From positions 1 through 32,579 of the forward strand of contig NZ_JANQOY010000235.1 in assembly GCF_028285565.1 (NCBI RefSeq): a stretch of DNA of 32,579 nt, given 5' to 3'. Below the pieces are notes generated by a model that worked only from the letters and a program-made list of their open reading frames with translations, ran no database searches and was not told the DNA's origin. Shown piece by piece: positions 17,624-26,048 of this stretch (positions within the stretch are counted from its first letter, which is position 1; each line of letters opens with the position of its first letter). The DNA comes from Acaryochloris sp. IP29b_bin.148. GTDB taxonomy: Bacteria > Cyanobacteriota > Cyanobacteriia > Thermosynechococcales > Thermosynechococcaceae. Both the position numbers and the translations under genes were made by a program.

Positions 17624-18406
17624 ATGTCTCAATCCTTTACCGGTCAAAAACTCATTGTTGTCGGTGGCACCAGCGGCATGGGCAAAGCCGTTGCCCGCAT
17701 CGTCCTTGAACAGGGAGGCTCCGCAGTCTTAATTGGTCGTCGCCTTGAAAAGCTCCATGCAGCCATTGAGGAATTAAAAGCCTATGGTCCGGTATCCGGC
17801 GAGCAAGCCGATATTGCCAGCCCAGAAGATCGTCAGGCCCTAATCGCCCGCCTCAATCAGTCCCATGCCGATGCCACCCTATTGGTTAACGCCGCTGGCG
17901 TCTTTCTGCCCAAGCCTTTTCTGGAGTATCAAGAAGCCGACTACGATCGCTACTTAGAGCTGAACAAAGCCACCTTCTTTATTACTCAAGCCGTCGTCCA
18001 GAACATCATCAACCACCATCACAAAGGAGCCATCGTCAATGTCGGTTCCATGTGGGCCAAGCAAGCCGTACAGGCCACACCATCCTCCGCCTACTCCATG
18101 GCCAAAGCCGGACTCCATTCCCTTACCCAACATCTCGCTATGGAACTGGCCGAGCATAATATTCGAGTCAATGCCGTTTCCCCCGCAGTTGTCGCTACTC
18201 CCATCTATGAAGGGTTTATTCCCAAAGAAGAGGTCCATGGAGCCCTACAAGGCTTTAACAGCTTTCATCCCATTGGTCGCATCGGCACCCCTGAAGACAT
18301 CGCTGAAACCATCGCCTTCTTACTATCCGATAAAACCAGCTGGGCAACAGGCGCAATCTGGGATATAGATGGTGGCGTCATGGCCGGTCGGAACCAGTAC
18401 AGCTAG
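17624..18406 (+). CDS. Short-chain dehydrogenase/reductase (SDR)
   Basis: A 260-residue classical SDR. The NAD(P)-binding GGTSGMGKA lies at residues 14-22, the structural NAAG near residue 90, and the catalytic Tyr157-Lys161 pair in SAYSMAKAG, with an upstream Ser in VNVGSMW. The closing segment [13 protein letters not shown] is typical. An Arg after the glycine motif (IGRRLEK) suggests NADPH preference. The substrate is unknown; as first gene of a TetR-controlled operon with a cupin and an OsmC-like protein, reduction of a reactive carbonyl or quinone is plausible. AGGAG precedes the ATG. The next gene follows after 33 bp. Confidence 0.94.
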   Translation: MSQSFTGQKLIVVGGTSGMGKAVARIVLEQGGSAVLIGRRLEKLHAAIEELKAYGPVSGEQADIASPEDRQALIARLNQSHADATLLVNAAGVFLPKPFLEYQEADYDRYLELNKATFFITQAVVQNIINHHHKGAIVNVGSMWAKQAVQATPSSAYSMAKAGLHSLTQHLAMELAEHNIRVNAVSPAVVATPIYEGFIPKEEVHGALQGFNSFHPIGRIGTPEDIAETIAFLLSDKTSWATGAIWDIDGGVMAGRNQYS

Positions 18407-18439
18407 CGTTGCAGACAGTAAACAGAAGAGATAGGCACT

Positions 18440-19120
18440 ATGAAAATTCACGCAGATCTAACGCAACGGGCTGTTGTCCATAGCGACGCCCTACCCTGGG
18501 TGAAGTCTCCCATGCCAGGGGTTCATCGCCGCATGTTGGAGCGGGATGGCAAAGAAGTGGCTCGGGCCACCTCCATCGTTCGCTATGCCCCTGGCAGTGC
18601 ATTCTCTGCCCACACCCACGGGGGTGGCGAAGAATATATTGTCATAGACGGCGTGTTCTCCGATGAGCATGGCGACTTTGGGCCAGGCACGTATGTCCGT
18701 AATCCGGTCGGATCCAGCCACACCCCCCATAGCAAAGAAGGAGCCACCATTCTGGTCAAACTCTGGCAAATGGACCCAGCCGATCAGCAGCCAGTGGTGG
18801 TTGATACCAATCAGGCAGAATGGGTGCCGGGTTTAGTACCAGGGTTGCAGGTGCTACCGCTACATCATCACGGTACGGAGCAAGTAGCGTTCGTGAAGTG
18901 GGCACCGGGGACAAAGTTCCAAACCCACCAGCACTGGGGCGGCGAAGAAATCTTTGTCCTAGACGGCACCTTTGCCGATGACCAGGGCGTTTATCCCCAG
19001 GGGACTTGGCTACGCAATCCCCCCGGCAGCATCCATACCCCCTTTAGTGAAGAAGGCTGTCTGATTTACGTGAAAACGGGACATTTAGAGAAGGTCTATC
19101 ACCCAGGAGAATCCTTATGA
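18440..19120 (+). CDS. Double-cupin protein, ChrR-like
   Basis: A 226-residue protein made of two tandem cupin domains related to the C-terminal cupin of the anti-sigma factor ChrR. Each half keeps the metal-binding set: HTHGGGEEYIVIDG with GSSHTP in the first (about 40-100), and HQHWGGEEIFVLDG with GSIHTP in the second (about 150-212). There is no N-terminal zinc anti-sigma domain, so it is not an anti-sigma factor by structure. Possible roles are metal-dependent dioxygenase or small-molecule binding in stress defence. Its stop overlaps the ATG of the OsmC-like gene (ATGA), implying coupled translation. Confidence 0.9.
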   Translation: MKIHADLTQRAVVHSDALPWVKSPMPGVHRRMLERDGKEVARATSIVRYAPGSAFSAHTHGGGEEYIVIDGVFSDEHGDFGPGTYVRNPVGSSHTPHSKEGATILVKLWQMDPADQQPVVVDTNQAEWVPGLVPGLQVLPLHHHGTEQVAFVKWAPGTKFQTHQHWGGEEIFVLDGTFADDQGVYPQGTWLRNPPGSIHTPFSEEGCLIYVKTGHLEKVYHPGESL

Positions 19121-19509
19121 TTTCGGTTCAAGTTGCCTCCAATCATTCCCGGTATGGCCAAGATATTTCCATACGCCATCTACATTTGGCTGCGGATGAA
19201 CCGGCGTCCCTCGGGGGGGATGATCTGGGTCCTACCCCAACGGAATTGATTTTTGCAGGCTTAGGCTCGTGCAAGGCAATTACCCTGCAAATGTATGCCG
19301 AGCGCAAAGGATGGCAGCTAGAGTCCGTGGCGGTGGAGTTGAGTTACGACTCCAATGATCAACAGCCCGCCATCCAGGCCAAGCTCACCCTCGAAGGTGA
19401 CCTAGATGAACAGCAACGACAACGGCTCCGAGACATTAGCGATCGTTGCCCGGCCCATAAACTGCTGACCACTCCGGTCAAGATCGAAACACAACTCGTT
19501 GTTGCTTAA
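19117..19509 (+). CDS. OsmC-like thiol protein (peroxiredoxin-related)
   Basis: A 130-residue OsmC/Ohr-superfamily protein. The redox pair is present: C52 in GLGSCKAITLQMYAERKGW and C111 in DRCPAHKLL, each in the family's normal helical context. OsmC and Ohr proteins reduce organic hydroperoxides through these cysteines; other relatives are less well understood. The sequence DDLGPTPTELIFAGLG matches the YhfA/OsmC branch rather than Ohr. It is the last gene of the TetR-controlled operon and overlaps the cupin gene by 4 bp. Its presence is the best argument that the operon defends against oxidants or electrophiles. Confidence 0.93.
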   Translation: MISVQVASNHSRYGQDISIRHLHLAADEPASLGGDDLGPTPTELIFAGLGSCKAITLQMYAERKGWQLESVAVELSYDSNDQQPAIQAKLTLEGDLDEQQRQRLRDISDRCPAHKLLTTPVKIETQLVVA

Positions 19510-19628
19510 ACCTCGAATCGGCTGAAGGTGGGTGTTATGGAGGTGTCTATTGTGTTCGACTTCTGTGAAACTGTGGAGGGTATCGGCAATATTAGGTACG
19601 GTTATAAGCCCTGCTATCGCAAACTCAA

Positions 19629-20465
19629 TCAAAGTTGAACTGCTGTTCCGCTGACGACAATGCCCCCACTCGTAGGAATATCCACCACCAATCGACTGGG
19701 CCGTCCCATCGTCTCTCCTTGGCGAATAACAATCTGATTAGGGGCTGATATCAATTGTGCATCCCGCAGATAACCGCCCAAAGCAGCCGCCGCTGCCCCG
19801 GTTGCCGGGTCTTCTATCACACCTCCCACCGGAAAAGGGTTGCGAGCGTGAAAAATGCTGGGACTCTCTTGCCAGATCAACTGTAATGTAAGTAAGTCTT
19901 CCTGGAGCATTAAGGCTTTAAGTTGCTCAAAATCATAGTTAAGATCAGCCAGCCGAGTTGCTTGAGTAACAGCCAAGATCAAATGCCAGGCTCCAGCATA
20001 GGCTCGTGCGGGTGGGATAGACGGATCGAGCTGATCGTGTTGCCAGTTCAGAGCAGATAGGGTTTTGGATACTAAGGTATCAGAGGCTAGGGTATGGCTG
20101 GGTATGACGGAGGTCAAAGAGGCCTGCCATTGTCCCTCTTTCGGGCTGACGGCAACGGGCACCTCCCCCACGGTTGTTGCGAGGTGATATACCCCTTCAC
20201 CACTCAACTGGCCCAGAACAACACCGGTCGCAATTGTGGCATGTCCACAAAAAGGAACTTCTACTTCTGGACTGTAATAGCGAATCGTCCGCGCCAATCC
20301 ATTCTGGGGAGCCACGAATGCTGTCTCAGAAAAACCGACTTCAGCCGCGATCCGCTGCATCACTTCAGAGGTTGGTAGGGTGTCGCCAATCCATACCCCT
20401 GCAGGGTTACCTCCCTTGGGATCAGTGGTGAAAGCAGAGAACAGATGCAGTGAGGAGTGAGTCAT
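19629..20465 (-). CDS. PhzF family isomerase/epimerase-like protein
   Basis: A 278-residue PhzF-like protein with a diaminopimelate-epimerase-type fold in two halves. The catalytic Glu lies in EVGFSETAFV, and the conserved substrate-binding loops are VPFCGHATIA and EDPATGAAAAALGGYL. No phenazine genes are nearby, so the name reflects fold only; most PhzF-like proteins have no known substrate. I use the ATG at 20465 (THSSLHLFSAFTTDP follows); an in-frame ATG at 20495 adds ten residues. It is convergent with the OsmC operon and has no visible terminator in the 119-bp gap. Confidence 0.9.
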   Translation of the reverse strand: MTHSSLHLFSAFTTDPKGGNPAGVWIGDTLPTSEVMQRIAAEVGFSETAFVAPQNGLARTIRYYSPEVEVPFCGHATIATGVVLGQLSGEGVYHLATTVGEVPVAVSPKEGQWQASLTSVIPSHTLASDTLVSKTLSALNWQHDQLDPSIPPARAYAGAWHLILAVTQATRLADLNYDFEQLKALMLQEDLLTLQLIWQESPSIFHARNPFPVGGVIEDPATGAAAAALGGYLRDAQLISAPNQIVIRQGETMGRPSRLVVDIPTSGGIVVSGTAVQL

Positions 20466-20614
20466 ATCATTCGCAACTTGATCACAGTCGTTCAACTCTC
20501 GTACAGTCGTTTCCCAGACAAGATCGGCATTTCAACGCACTATCAACATGGGGATGCATAGGCTCGTGGAAGCAGTTTAAGGTAGGGAGCCCTTCTAACT
20601 CAATATCTATAGAA

Positions 20615-21655
20615 TTATTGGGCTTGAACGATCGCCGTGGAAACGGGCCAAACTCTGATCGTTGTGTCACTGCCAGAACTGACCAACGTTTGCCCATCGG
20701 GGCTGAACTGAATCGCCCTCACGGACTTTGTATGGCCTACGAAATTCCCTAATGGCTTGCCTGATAAGGGCTGCCATAACTTAATGGTTTGATCGTAACT
20801 GCTGCTTGCTAGACTGTGGCCATCAGGGCTGAATGCAACTGACAACACTGGCCCGTCATGTCCCGTCAAGGTTTGTAAGAGCTGTCCTTCCTGTAGGTGC
20901 CAAACCTTCGTACTTTGGTCTTGGCTACCACTGGCCAAGTATGTCCCCTCTGGACTAAAGGCAATTGAGCGCACCGCTCCCCGATGTCCTTCTAAAGCAT
21001 AAGTCGGAGCCAGGTGTTGCCGTTGCCAAAAGCGAATCATACGATCTCGGCCTCCCCCTGCGAGAACTTTGCCATCAGGACTAAAGGCCAAGGACAGAAC
21101 CACCGTTGGAGTCTTGCGCTGACGAATTTGCTGGCCCGTCTTCAGATCCCACAACCTTAAGGTTTTGTCAGCAGCACTGGCGGCGACATATTGACCATCA
21201 GGACTGAGTGCGATCGCACTGACATCATCCTTCGCCTCATCTAGGGTTTTAAGACGTTTGCCCGTCTGTAAATCCCACACCGCAACCCGATTATCCCAGC
21301 TTCCACTCACCAACGTTTTACCATCTGTACTAATCGCCAATGATGAGATGGCATCTTCATGGGCAGCTAGGGTGCGGCGTATGGTTCCGGTTCGTAAATC
21401 CCAGAGCTTGATTTTACCGCCATAACATCCGCTGGCCAGGGTTTCACCATCAGGACTGAGTGCGATCGCATAAACCCAAATCCCATGAGTTTTCAAGGTA
21501 TGCTTGGCTGTATGAATCGTATTGATTGACAAAGCAGTGGATCGATAGGTGACCAATCTACCGAGCACCTCATGTGCTTTGAGTCCGTATAAAGTTGCCA
21601 TTGTAGACAGAATCAAAAACATAACCCAGTTTCGTTTTTGAGGTGTTTTAGCCAT
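20615..21655 (-). CDS. Membrane-anchored WD40 beta-propeller protein
   Basis: A 346-residue protein: a short basic N-terminus, one membrane segment (about 9-25, NWVMFLILSTMATLYGL), a spacer, then seven WD40 repeats (about 55-340). Each repeat has the pattern LAFSPDG, LASGS, D, IKLW with modest variation; the third lacks the usual GH and the fourth has a degenerate beginning. Seven blades make a complete propeller, so this is a stand-alone scaffold, probably exposed on the outer face of the membrane. No enzymatic domain is attached, unlike many cyanobacterial WD40 proteins. Its partner is unknown. Confidence 0.9.
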   Translation of the reverse strand: MAKTPQKRNWVMFLILSTMATLYGLKAHEVLGRLVTYRSTALSINTIHTAKHTLKTHGIWVYAIALSPDGETLASGCYGGKIKLWDLRTGTIRRTLAAHEDAISSLAISTDGKTLVSGSWDNRVAVWDLQTGKRLKTLDEAKDDVSAIALSPDGQYVAASAADKTLRLWDLKTGQQIRQRKTPTVVLSLAFSPDGKVLAGGGRDRMIRFWQRQHLAPTYALEGHRGAVRSIAFSPEGTYLASGSQDQSTKVWHLQEGQLLQTLTGHDGPVLSVAFSPDGHSLASSSYDQTIKLWQPLSGKPLGNFVGHTKSVRAIQFSPDGQTLVSSGSDTTIRVWPVSTAIVQAQ

Positions 21656-21764
21656 TGTTTCTGCTTCCTATTAAAAAAATTTGGATTGAGCAAAGATAGT
21701 CGTTTAATACGCCAAATAAGTAACCTTTGGTCTGCATTGATTTGAAAGTTTTCTCTTTAAAAAC

Positions 21765-22280
21765 TTATTTGACCAGTTTTGATCGTGCGCGCATCATTCG
21801 TATCAGAGATAGAAGAGTGATGCTGCCTATCATCAACAATGCAAAAGGCGTTAACCAAGTCCAATGCCCCCACATTTTGTCGATCACATGCCAAATTAAT
21901 AGGAACATTGCTAAGTAAGTGAGTTGATGTAACTTCTTCCAGTTTTTCTTGAGCTTCTTTACGCTCCAGTCATTAGATGTTATAGCCAAGATCGTAAATA
22001 TCAGAAATGTAAAAATCCCCTGACAATATATCCAATAAGTTTGACTATCTAAGAGATCTAACTCTCGCTTTGTTGCCATCCAATAGCCATGAACAATAGA
22101 CAGTAAAAATGCCATTAGGCCGATCAAACGTCTTTGAGTAAGAAGGAATTTAGGGATGCTTGTTGTTTTTGTTGATGGAAAAACAACTCTTAAAATAGTA
22201 GGGAGTAAAGTGGCAACATAAAATAAGGCAGACCCAAACCCTGCCCAGTTCGCATAGGGAGGAAAATCAAGCATAGACAT
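21765..22280 (-). CDS. Ferric-reductase-like / MsrQ-like membrane protein
   Basis: A 171-residue integral membrane protein with about five helices and the histidine pattern of the ferric reductase-like transmembrane domain: SIVHGYW in one helix, and LHQLTYLAMFLLIWHVID in a later one, spaced to hold heme b. FAD- or NAD-binding domains are absent, as in MsrQ/YedZ, which delivers electrons to the periplasmic sulfoxide reductase MsrP. No msrP is adjacent, so the partner is unknown. GC content is lower than in the genes to its left, in keeping with the AT-rich stretch that follows. Confidence 0.8.
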   Translation of the reverse strand: MSMLDFPPYANWAGFGSALFYVATLLPTILRVVFPSTKTTSIPKFLLTQRRLIGLMAFLLSIVHGYWMATKRELDLLDSQTYWIYCQGIFTFLIFTILAITSNDWSVKKLKKNWKKLHQLTYLAMFLLIWHVIDKMWGHWTWLTPFALLMIGSITLLSLIRMMRARSKLVK

Positions 22281-23284
22281 ATAAAATTCTAAATAAAGAC
22301 ACCAAATATAGCCTTGAATTCGATATTCAAGAGAATTATAACTTGCATGAAATAAAATGCATATATTTCAAGAGATATGGTAAATTCCCAATGCACATCC
22401 CTTTCGCGATGGCAGTAGTATTATTAAGTTTTGGTCACATTCTTAGATAGATAACGCAGCAGGCAATATCTTGATCTTGGTTCAGCAATAATCTTCTTAT
22501 AAACCTTAAAACCATAGATGGGGTTCGCTATCCAATGGTCTTCAATAAGCCTTCTGTACATATATCTGGAGAGTTCAGAAAAAATACGCAAATCTTATTT
22601 ATTCCTTCAGAGATTATTTTGATTTTTATCTACCTGGTATGGAGACATCTACTGAATAGCTAGATTATCTTGAATAAGACACCTAGTTTTCTTGAAATAA
22701 CCTGAGGTATATAAGTAATCTTAGCTGTTCTTTGAAACAAGAAAATCTACACATAAAGTATTGAATTATAATTATATTTTTAATAGATCCATTTTTGACT
22801 AAATCATAGATTTTATCCTTGATATCTCAATTTTGAAGCCACTAATAGAGTCAATATAGTTTGAGAGGCTTTTTGCTTTTCTCCAGCCTGAACCACTCAT
22901 TCCTGTAGAGACTGTTTGAGAAGTCAGGGAAACTCTCAGGAGACTAATCTGCGAAGGCTTTTTGAAGAATGCTGAAACTCTTCAAAAAGTCTCTTAGATT
23001 GCTGTAACGTAAACCTTTCCCAGTGCTGAGCAAAAAAGAACTGATGATCTAACAGCCGTTATTGCCAAAAATAAGGACTATCTTTTGTAACACAATTCTT
23101 GTACCCATACCAATTTAATCAACGACCTTAATCAATATTTAATCAATATGGCGGTCAAAAATATTCTAGTACAGTCCGAATGGCAGTCTAGTAAAAGTGA
23201 TCACACTTTGAAATCACTACAGTTCAGGGCTATTTCATTCTAAAAACGTCCATCAGCATGCCTATCGACGCCGTTTTGGCCTTT
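22281..23284. other. AT-rich intergenic region, no gene seen
   Basis: About 1 kb without a credible coding region on either strand; short frames here lack ribosome binding sites and coding character. It contains the 88-bp MITE-like inverted repeat (22907-22994) and a small inverted repeat AGTGAT/ATCACT (23196-23218) near the left boundary of the tnpB remnant. It probably accumulated by insertion and decay of mobile DNA. Confidence 0.6.
22907..22994. repeat. MITE-like 88-bp element with terminal inverted repeats and a strong internal hairpin
   Basis: The ends are AGAGACT (22907-22913) and AGTCTCT (22988-22994). Extended inward, the arms remain similar for about 20 bases: AGAGACTGTTTGAGAAG against AGAGACTTTTTGAAGAG read from the right. 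Inside, CTTTTTGAAGA (22958-22968) pairs perfectly with TCTTCAAAAAG (22979-22989) around a 10-nt loop, with AATCT/AGATT outside it. No clean target duplication is visible. It could be a miniature transposable element or fused IS ends. Confidence 0.5.
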
Positions 23285-23731
23285 GCTCGAAAAAGTGAAC
23301 AGGCTAGGAAGCACTATGCTCGTGTTCATGAAGCCATCAAAGATAAGTGAACAGACTGGTTTTGGAAGTTGGTTCATCAGCTCACAGACCAGTATGACCA
23401 CCTGCTTTTTGAGACGTTGAATTTGAAAGGAATGCAGCGGCTATGGGGTCGAAAGGTCAACGATCTAGCTTTCCGTGAATTCCTGCAAATTTTAGAGTTC
23501 GTTGCCTGCAAAAAGGGTAAGACCGTGGGCTGTGTAGACCAGTGGTATTCGTCGAGTAAGACATGTAACTACTGCAAGCATGTGCTGGAGTCTGTGCGGT
23601 GTTGGCGCTGTCCCAATTGTCAGACAGTCAATGATCGCGATGGCAACGCAGCAAACAACATCAAAGAGGCAGGATCTCTGTCTCTGGGAGTAGGCGATGT
23701 TAGACCGTCTCAGACGGCAGTTGCTGCTTGA
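23285..23731 (+). pseudogene. tnpB: Remnant of IS200/IS605-family TnpB
   Basis: The C-terminal part of a TnpB (OrfB) RNA-guided nuclease relative. Readable blocks are KSEQARKHYARVHEAIKDK, an in-frame TGA at 23348-23350, then DWFWKLVHQLTDQYDHLLF. After that come ETLNLKGM (the RuvC-II Glu), a zinc ribbon with CNYC and CPNC, and DRDGNAANNI (RuvC-III Asp). The whole N-terminal half including RuvC-I is missing, and a few residues seem deleted in the ribbon between ESV and RCWRC. The gene is therefore dead. The TGA probably replaced an Arg codon. A poly-C/poly-G hairpin typical of the IS right end follows. Confidence 0.88.
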
Positions 23732-23740
23732 GTCCCGAAT

Positions 23741-23761
23741 CCCCCCATCTTCAGTGGGGGG
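23741..23761. repeat. Right-end hairpin of the IS200/IS605 remnant
   Basis: CCCCCCA (23741-23747) pairs with TGGGGGG (23755-23761) around a 7-nt loop, ten bases after the tnpB stop codon. IS200/IS605 elements end in such subterminal hairpins, which the TnpA transposase recognises. It lies 15 bp beyond the coaE stop codon and may also act as a 3' barrier for the purL-purF-coaE message. Confidence 0.65.
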
Positions 23762-23776
23762 CGTGGATCAAGGTAT

Positions 23777-24361
23777 TTATTGATTAATGGCTCGATCAAT
23801 CTGACCATATAAGCCCGTAAGATTGGATTCATTGTATATGACCAAATTGGCTTGGTTTGTTTTTTCACTCAAAGGCATTTGGCTATCTATTCTGGCTGCC
23901 GCCTGAGACCGAGAAATAGAATCTCGCTGCATTAACCGCTGATACTGTTGCTCATCCGAACACACCACCACCCAAATCTCCGTTGCCAAATCTGTCATCT
24001 TCGCTTCAAACAACAACGGCACCACCATCACAATGATTGGATCAGTTAACTGTTGTTGAGCAGATAAGATTCGTTCTCGCACATAGGGATGAATTTGACC
24101 TTCCAGCCAAGCGCGTTCAGACTCATTATTGAAGATAATATTGCCCAGCTGCTTCCGATCAAGATTGTCGTCTGCCAGCAGAATCTCTGCTCCATAGCGT
24201 TGGGCAATCTTGGCTAACGCCATCGACCCCGGTTTCACAGCATCGCGAGCATAGATATCTGCATCCAAAATAGGCAAGTTATAGCGTGTTTCTAGATAAG
24301 CAGCCACGCTAGATTTTCCCGTGGCAATCCCTCCGGTCAACCCAATGATTCGCTGTGTCAT
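23777..24361 (-). CDS. coaE: Dephospho-CoA kinase
   Basis: A 194-residue P-loop kinase that phosphorylates the 3' hydroxyl of dephospho-CoA, the last step of coenzyme A synthesis. The P-loop GGIATGKS is at residues 10-17, followed by the substrate-binding DADIYARDAV and the later GQIHPYVRERI and VVPLLFEA segments expected of CoaE. Length is normal. It lies 93 bp after purF on the same strand; the gap contains a short hairpin (AAAGC-GTG-GCTTT), so co-transcription with purL-purF is possible but not certain. The IS remnant has inserted just past its 3' end without touching the coding region. Confidence 0.96.
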   Translation of the reverse strand: MTQRIIGLTGGIATGKSSVAAYLETRYNLPILDADIYARDAVKPGSMALAKIAQRYGAEILLADDNLDRKQLGNIIFNNESERAWLEGQIHPYVRERILSAQQQLTDPIIVMVVPLLFEAKMTDLATEIWVVVCSDEQQYQRLMQRDSISRSQAAARIDSQMPLSEKTNQANLVIYNESNLTGLYGQIDRAINQ

Positions 24362-24454
24362 TTTCCTCGCTTTGCCAACAGACCGCTTGCTCGATCTTAA
24401 AGCGTGGCTTTAGGAACTTATCCGACTATTGCAGCGCTACGCGCAGCTGTTGCC

Positions 24455-25966
24455 TTACGCTTTTTCCAACATAAGCTTTGTGCGTTTAAGTGGTTCAGGA
24501 ATAGAGATGGGATACTCTCCTGTAAAACAGGCTGAACAATAATTCTCAGGGTTGCGTTGAGTGGCTGCTAACATACCTTCCCAACTGAGATAGTGAAGTG
24601 AGTCAACTCCAATCTTGTGAGCAATATCTGAAGTTGAGGTGGTAGCAGCGATCAACTGATCTTGATCATCCGTATCAATGCCATAGAAGCAAGGGTGGGT
24701 GACGGGGGGGGAAGACACCCGCATATGCACTTCTTGCGCTCCCGCTTCTCGCAGAGCGCGGACAATCTTGTAGCTAGTCGTTCCCCGAACAATGGAGTCA
24801 TCGACAATCACAATCCGTTTCCCTTCTAGCACATCCCGAAGTGGATTCAGCTTCATACGAATGCCAATTTCCCGCATGGCCTGAGTGGGTTGAATAAAGG
24901 TGCGGCCCACGTAGCGATTTTTAATTAGGCCTTCTGCGTAGGGAATATCACTTGCTTGAGAGTAGCCAATGGCAGCGGGGACACCCGAATCGGGAACAGC
25001 AATCACCATATCTGCATCTACAGGAGCCTCTTGTGCGAGATGTTGACCCAGGCGCAACCGATAGCTATAGAGACTTTCACCTTTCATATGGCTATCGGGA
25101 CGGGCGAAATAAATCATCTCGAAAATACATAGCTTGCGCTCAGGTTTGGGCGCCCAAGTCTGAGAGGTAATCCCTTCTGCTGTGATATGAACAATCTCAC
25201 CGGGTTCAATTTCTCGCAGGTGGGTTGCCCCAACGATGTCTAGGGCACAGGTTTCTGATGCCAATACATAGTGGGGTGCATTGGGATTATCCTCATTTTC
25301 CAAGGTACCTAGGACCAAAGGTCGGATGCCGTGGGGGTCGCGAATACCAATGAGGCCTGTGGGAGTACCGATGACTAAACTAAAGGCCCCTTCACATTGT
25401 TGGCAAGCCGTAATCACACTTTGGTGCCAGTTGTCCCCTGCTTTGATGGCTTCGCCAATTGCATAGGCAATGACCTCAGAATCTGTTGTGGTTTCTAGAG
25501 GACAGTTCTGAGCCAGTAACTTTTCCCGGAAATCAATGGTGTTAACCAGATTGCCATTATGGGCCAGAGCGATTGAGCCTTGCGATGTCTCCACCACGAC
25601 GGGTTGGGCATTGGCGACTCGGCTTGATCCGGTGGTGGAGTAGCGGGTATGGCCGACGGCAATGTGGCCTGGCAAGTCATTCAAAATAGGTTCAGAAAAG
25701 ACTTGGGAGACCAAACCCATATTTTTGTAGGTGTGGGTCTGACCTTCGGTGGTATAAGTGGTAATCCCTGCGGATTCTTGGCCGCGATGTTGGAGGGCGT
25801 AGAGGCCAAAGTAGGCCAGCTTAGCAGCCTCAATACCAGGAGCAAAAACGCCAAATACCCCACAGGCTTCTTCCGGTTTGTCTGCTGACCACGATTCAGT
25901 GGAAAGGTAGGGATCGGCAGGATCGGTGCCAGATGGAATCAGTGGAACAGAAGCAGCAGGAAACAT
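24455..25966 (-). CDS. purF: Amidophosphoribosyltransferase
   Basis: A 503-residue glutamine PRPP amidotransferase, the first committed step of purine synthesis. A 34-residue N-terminal leader precedes C35 in EEACGVFGVF; in this class the leader is removed to expose the nucleophilic cysteine. The PRPP loop is IVIVDDSIVRGTTS. Four cysteines in CIFEMIYFARPD, THPCFYG and NYCSACFTG fit the 4Fe-4S ligands of the Bacillus-type enzyme, so this is an iron-sulfur, oxygen-sensitive type. It is encoded 82 bp downstream of purL on the same strand. A run of eight Cs (24704-24711 on the complementary reading) lies in the coding sequence. Confidence 0.98.
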   Translation of the reverse strand: MFPAASVPLIPSGTDPADPYLSTESWSADKPEEACGVFGVFAPGIEAAKLAYFGLYALQHRGQESAGITTYTTEGQTHTYKNMGLVSQVFSEPILNDLPGHIAVGHTRYSTTGSSRVANAQPVVVETSQGSIALAHNGNLVNTIDFREKLLAQNCPLETTTDSEVIAYAIGEAIKAGDNWHQSVITACQQCEGAFSLVIGTPTGLIGIRDPHGIRPLVLGTLENEDNPNAPHYVLASETCALDIVGATHLREIEPGEIVHITAEGITSQTWAPKPERKLCIFEMIYFARPDSHMKGESLYSYRLRLGQHLAQEAPVDADMVIAVPDSGVPAAIGYSQASDIPYAEGLIKNRYVGRTFIQPTQAMREIGIRMKLNPLRDVLEGKRIVIVDDSIVRGTTSYKIVRALREAGAQEVHMRVSSPPVTHPCFYGIDTDDQDQLIAATTSTSDIAHKIGVDSLHYLSWEGMLAATQRNPENYCSACFTGEYPISIPEPLKRTKLMLEKA

Positions 25967-26048
25967 ATTTTAAGTCGTTAAGTAAACGGAATAAACCAGA
26001 AAAACTGACACATTACATTTGTCCTTTCTAGCCTCAAGTAGCCTGGAT

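Noticed and set aside
18440-19120. ChrR-type anti-sigma factor paired with the upstream sigma-like gene
   Set aside because: The protein has two cupins but lacks the N-terminal zinc anti-sigma domain, and it belongs to a separate TetR-controlled operon.
19629-20465. Phenazine biosynthesis gene
   Set aside because: PhzF-like by fold only; no other phenazine genes are near.
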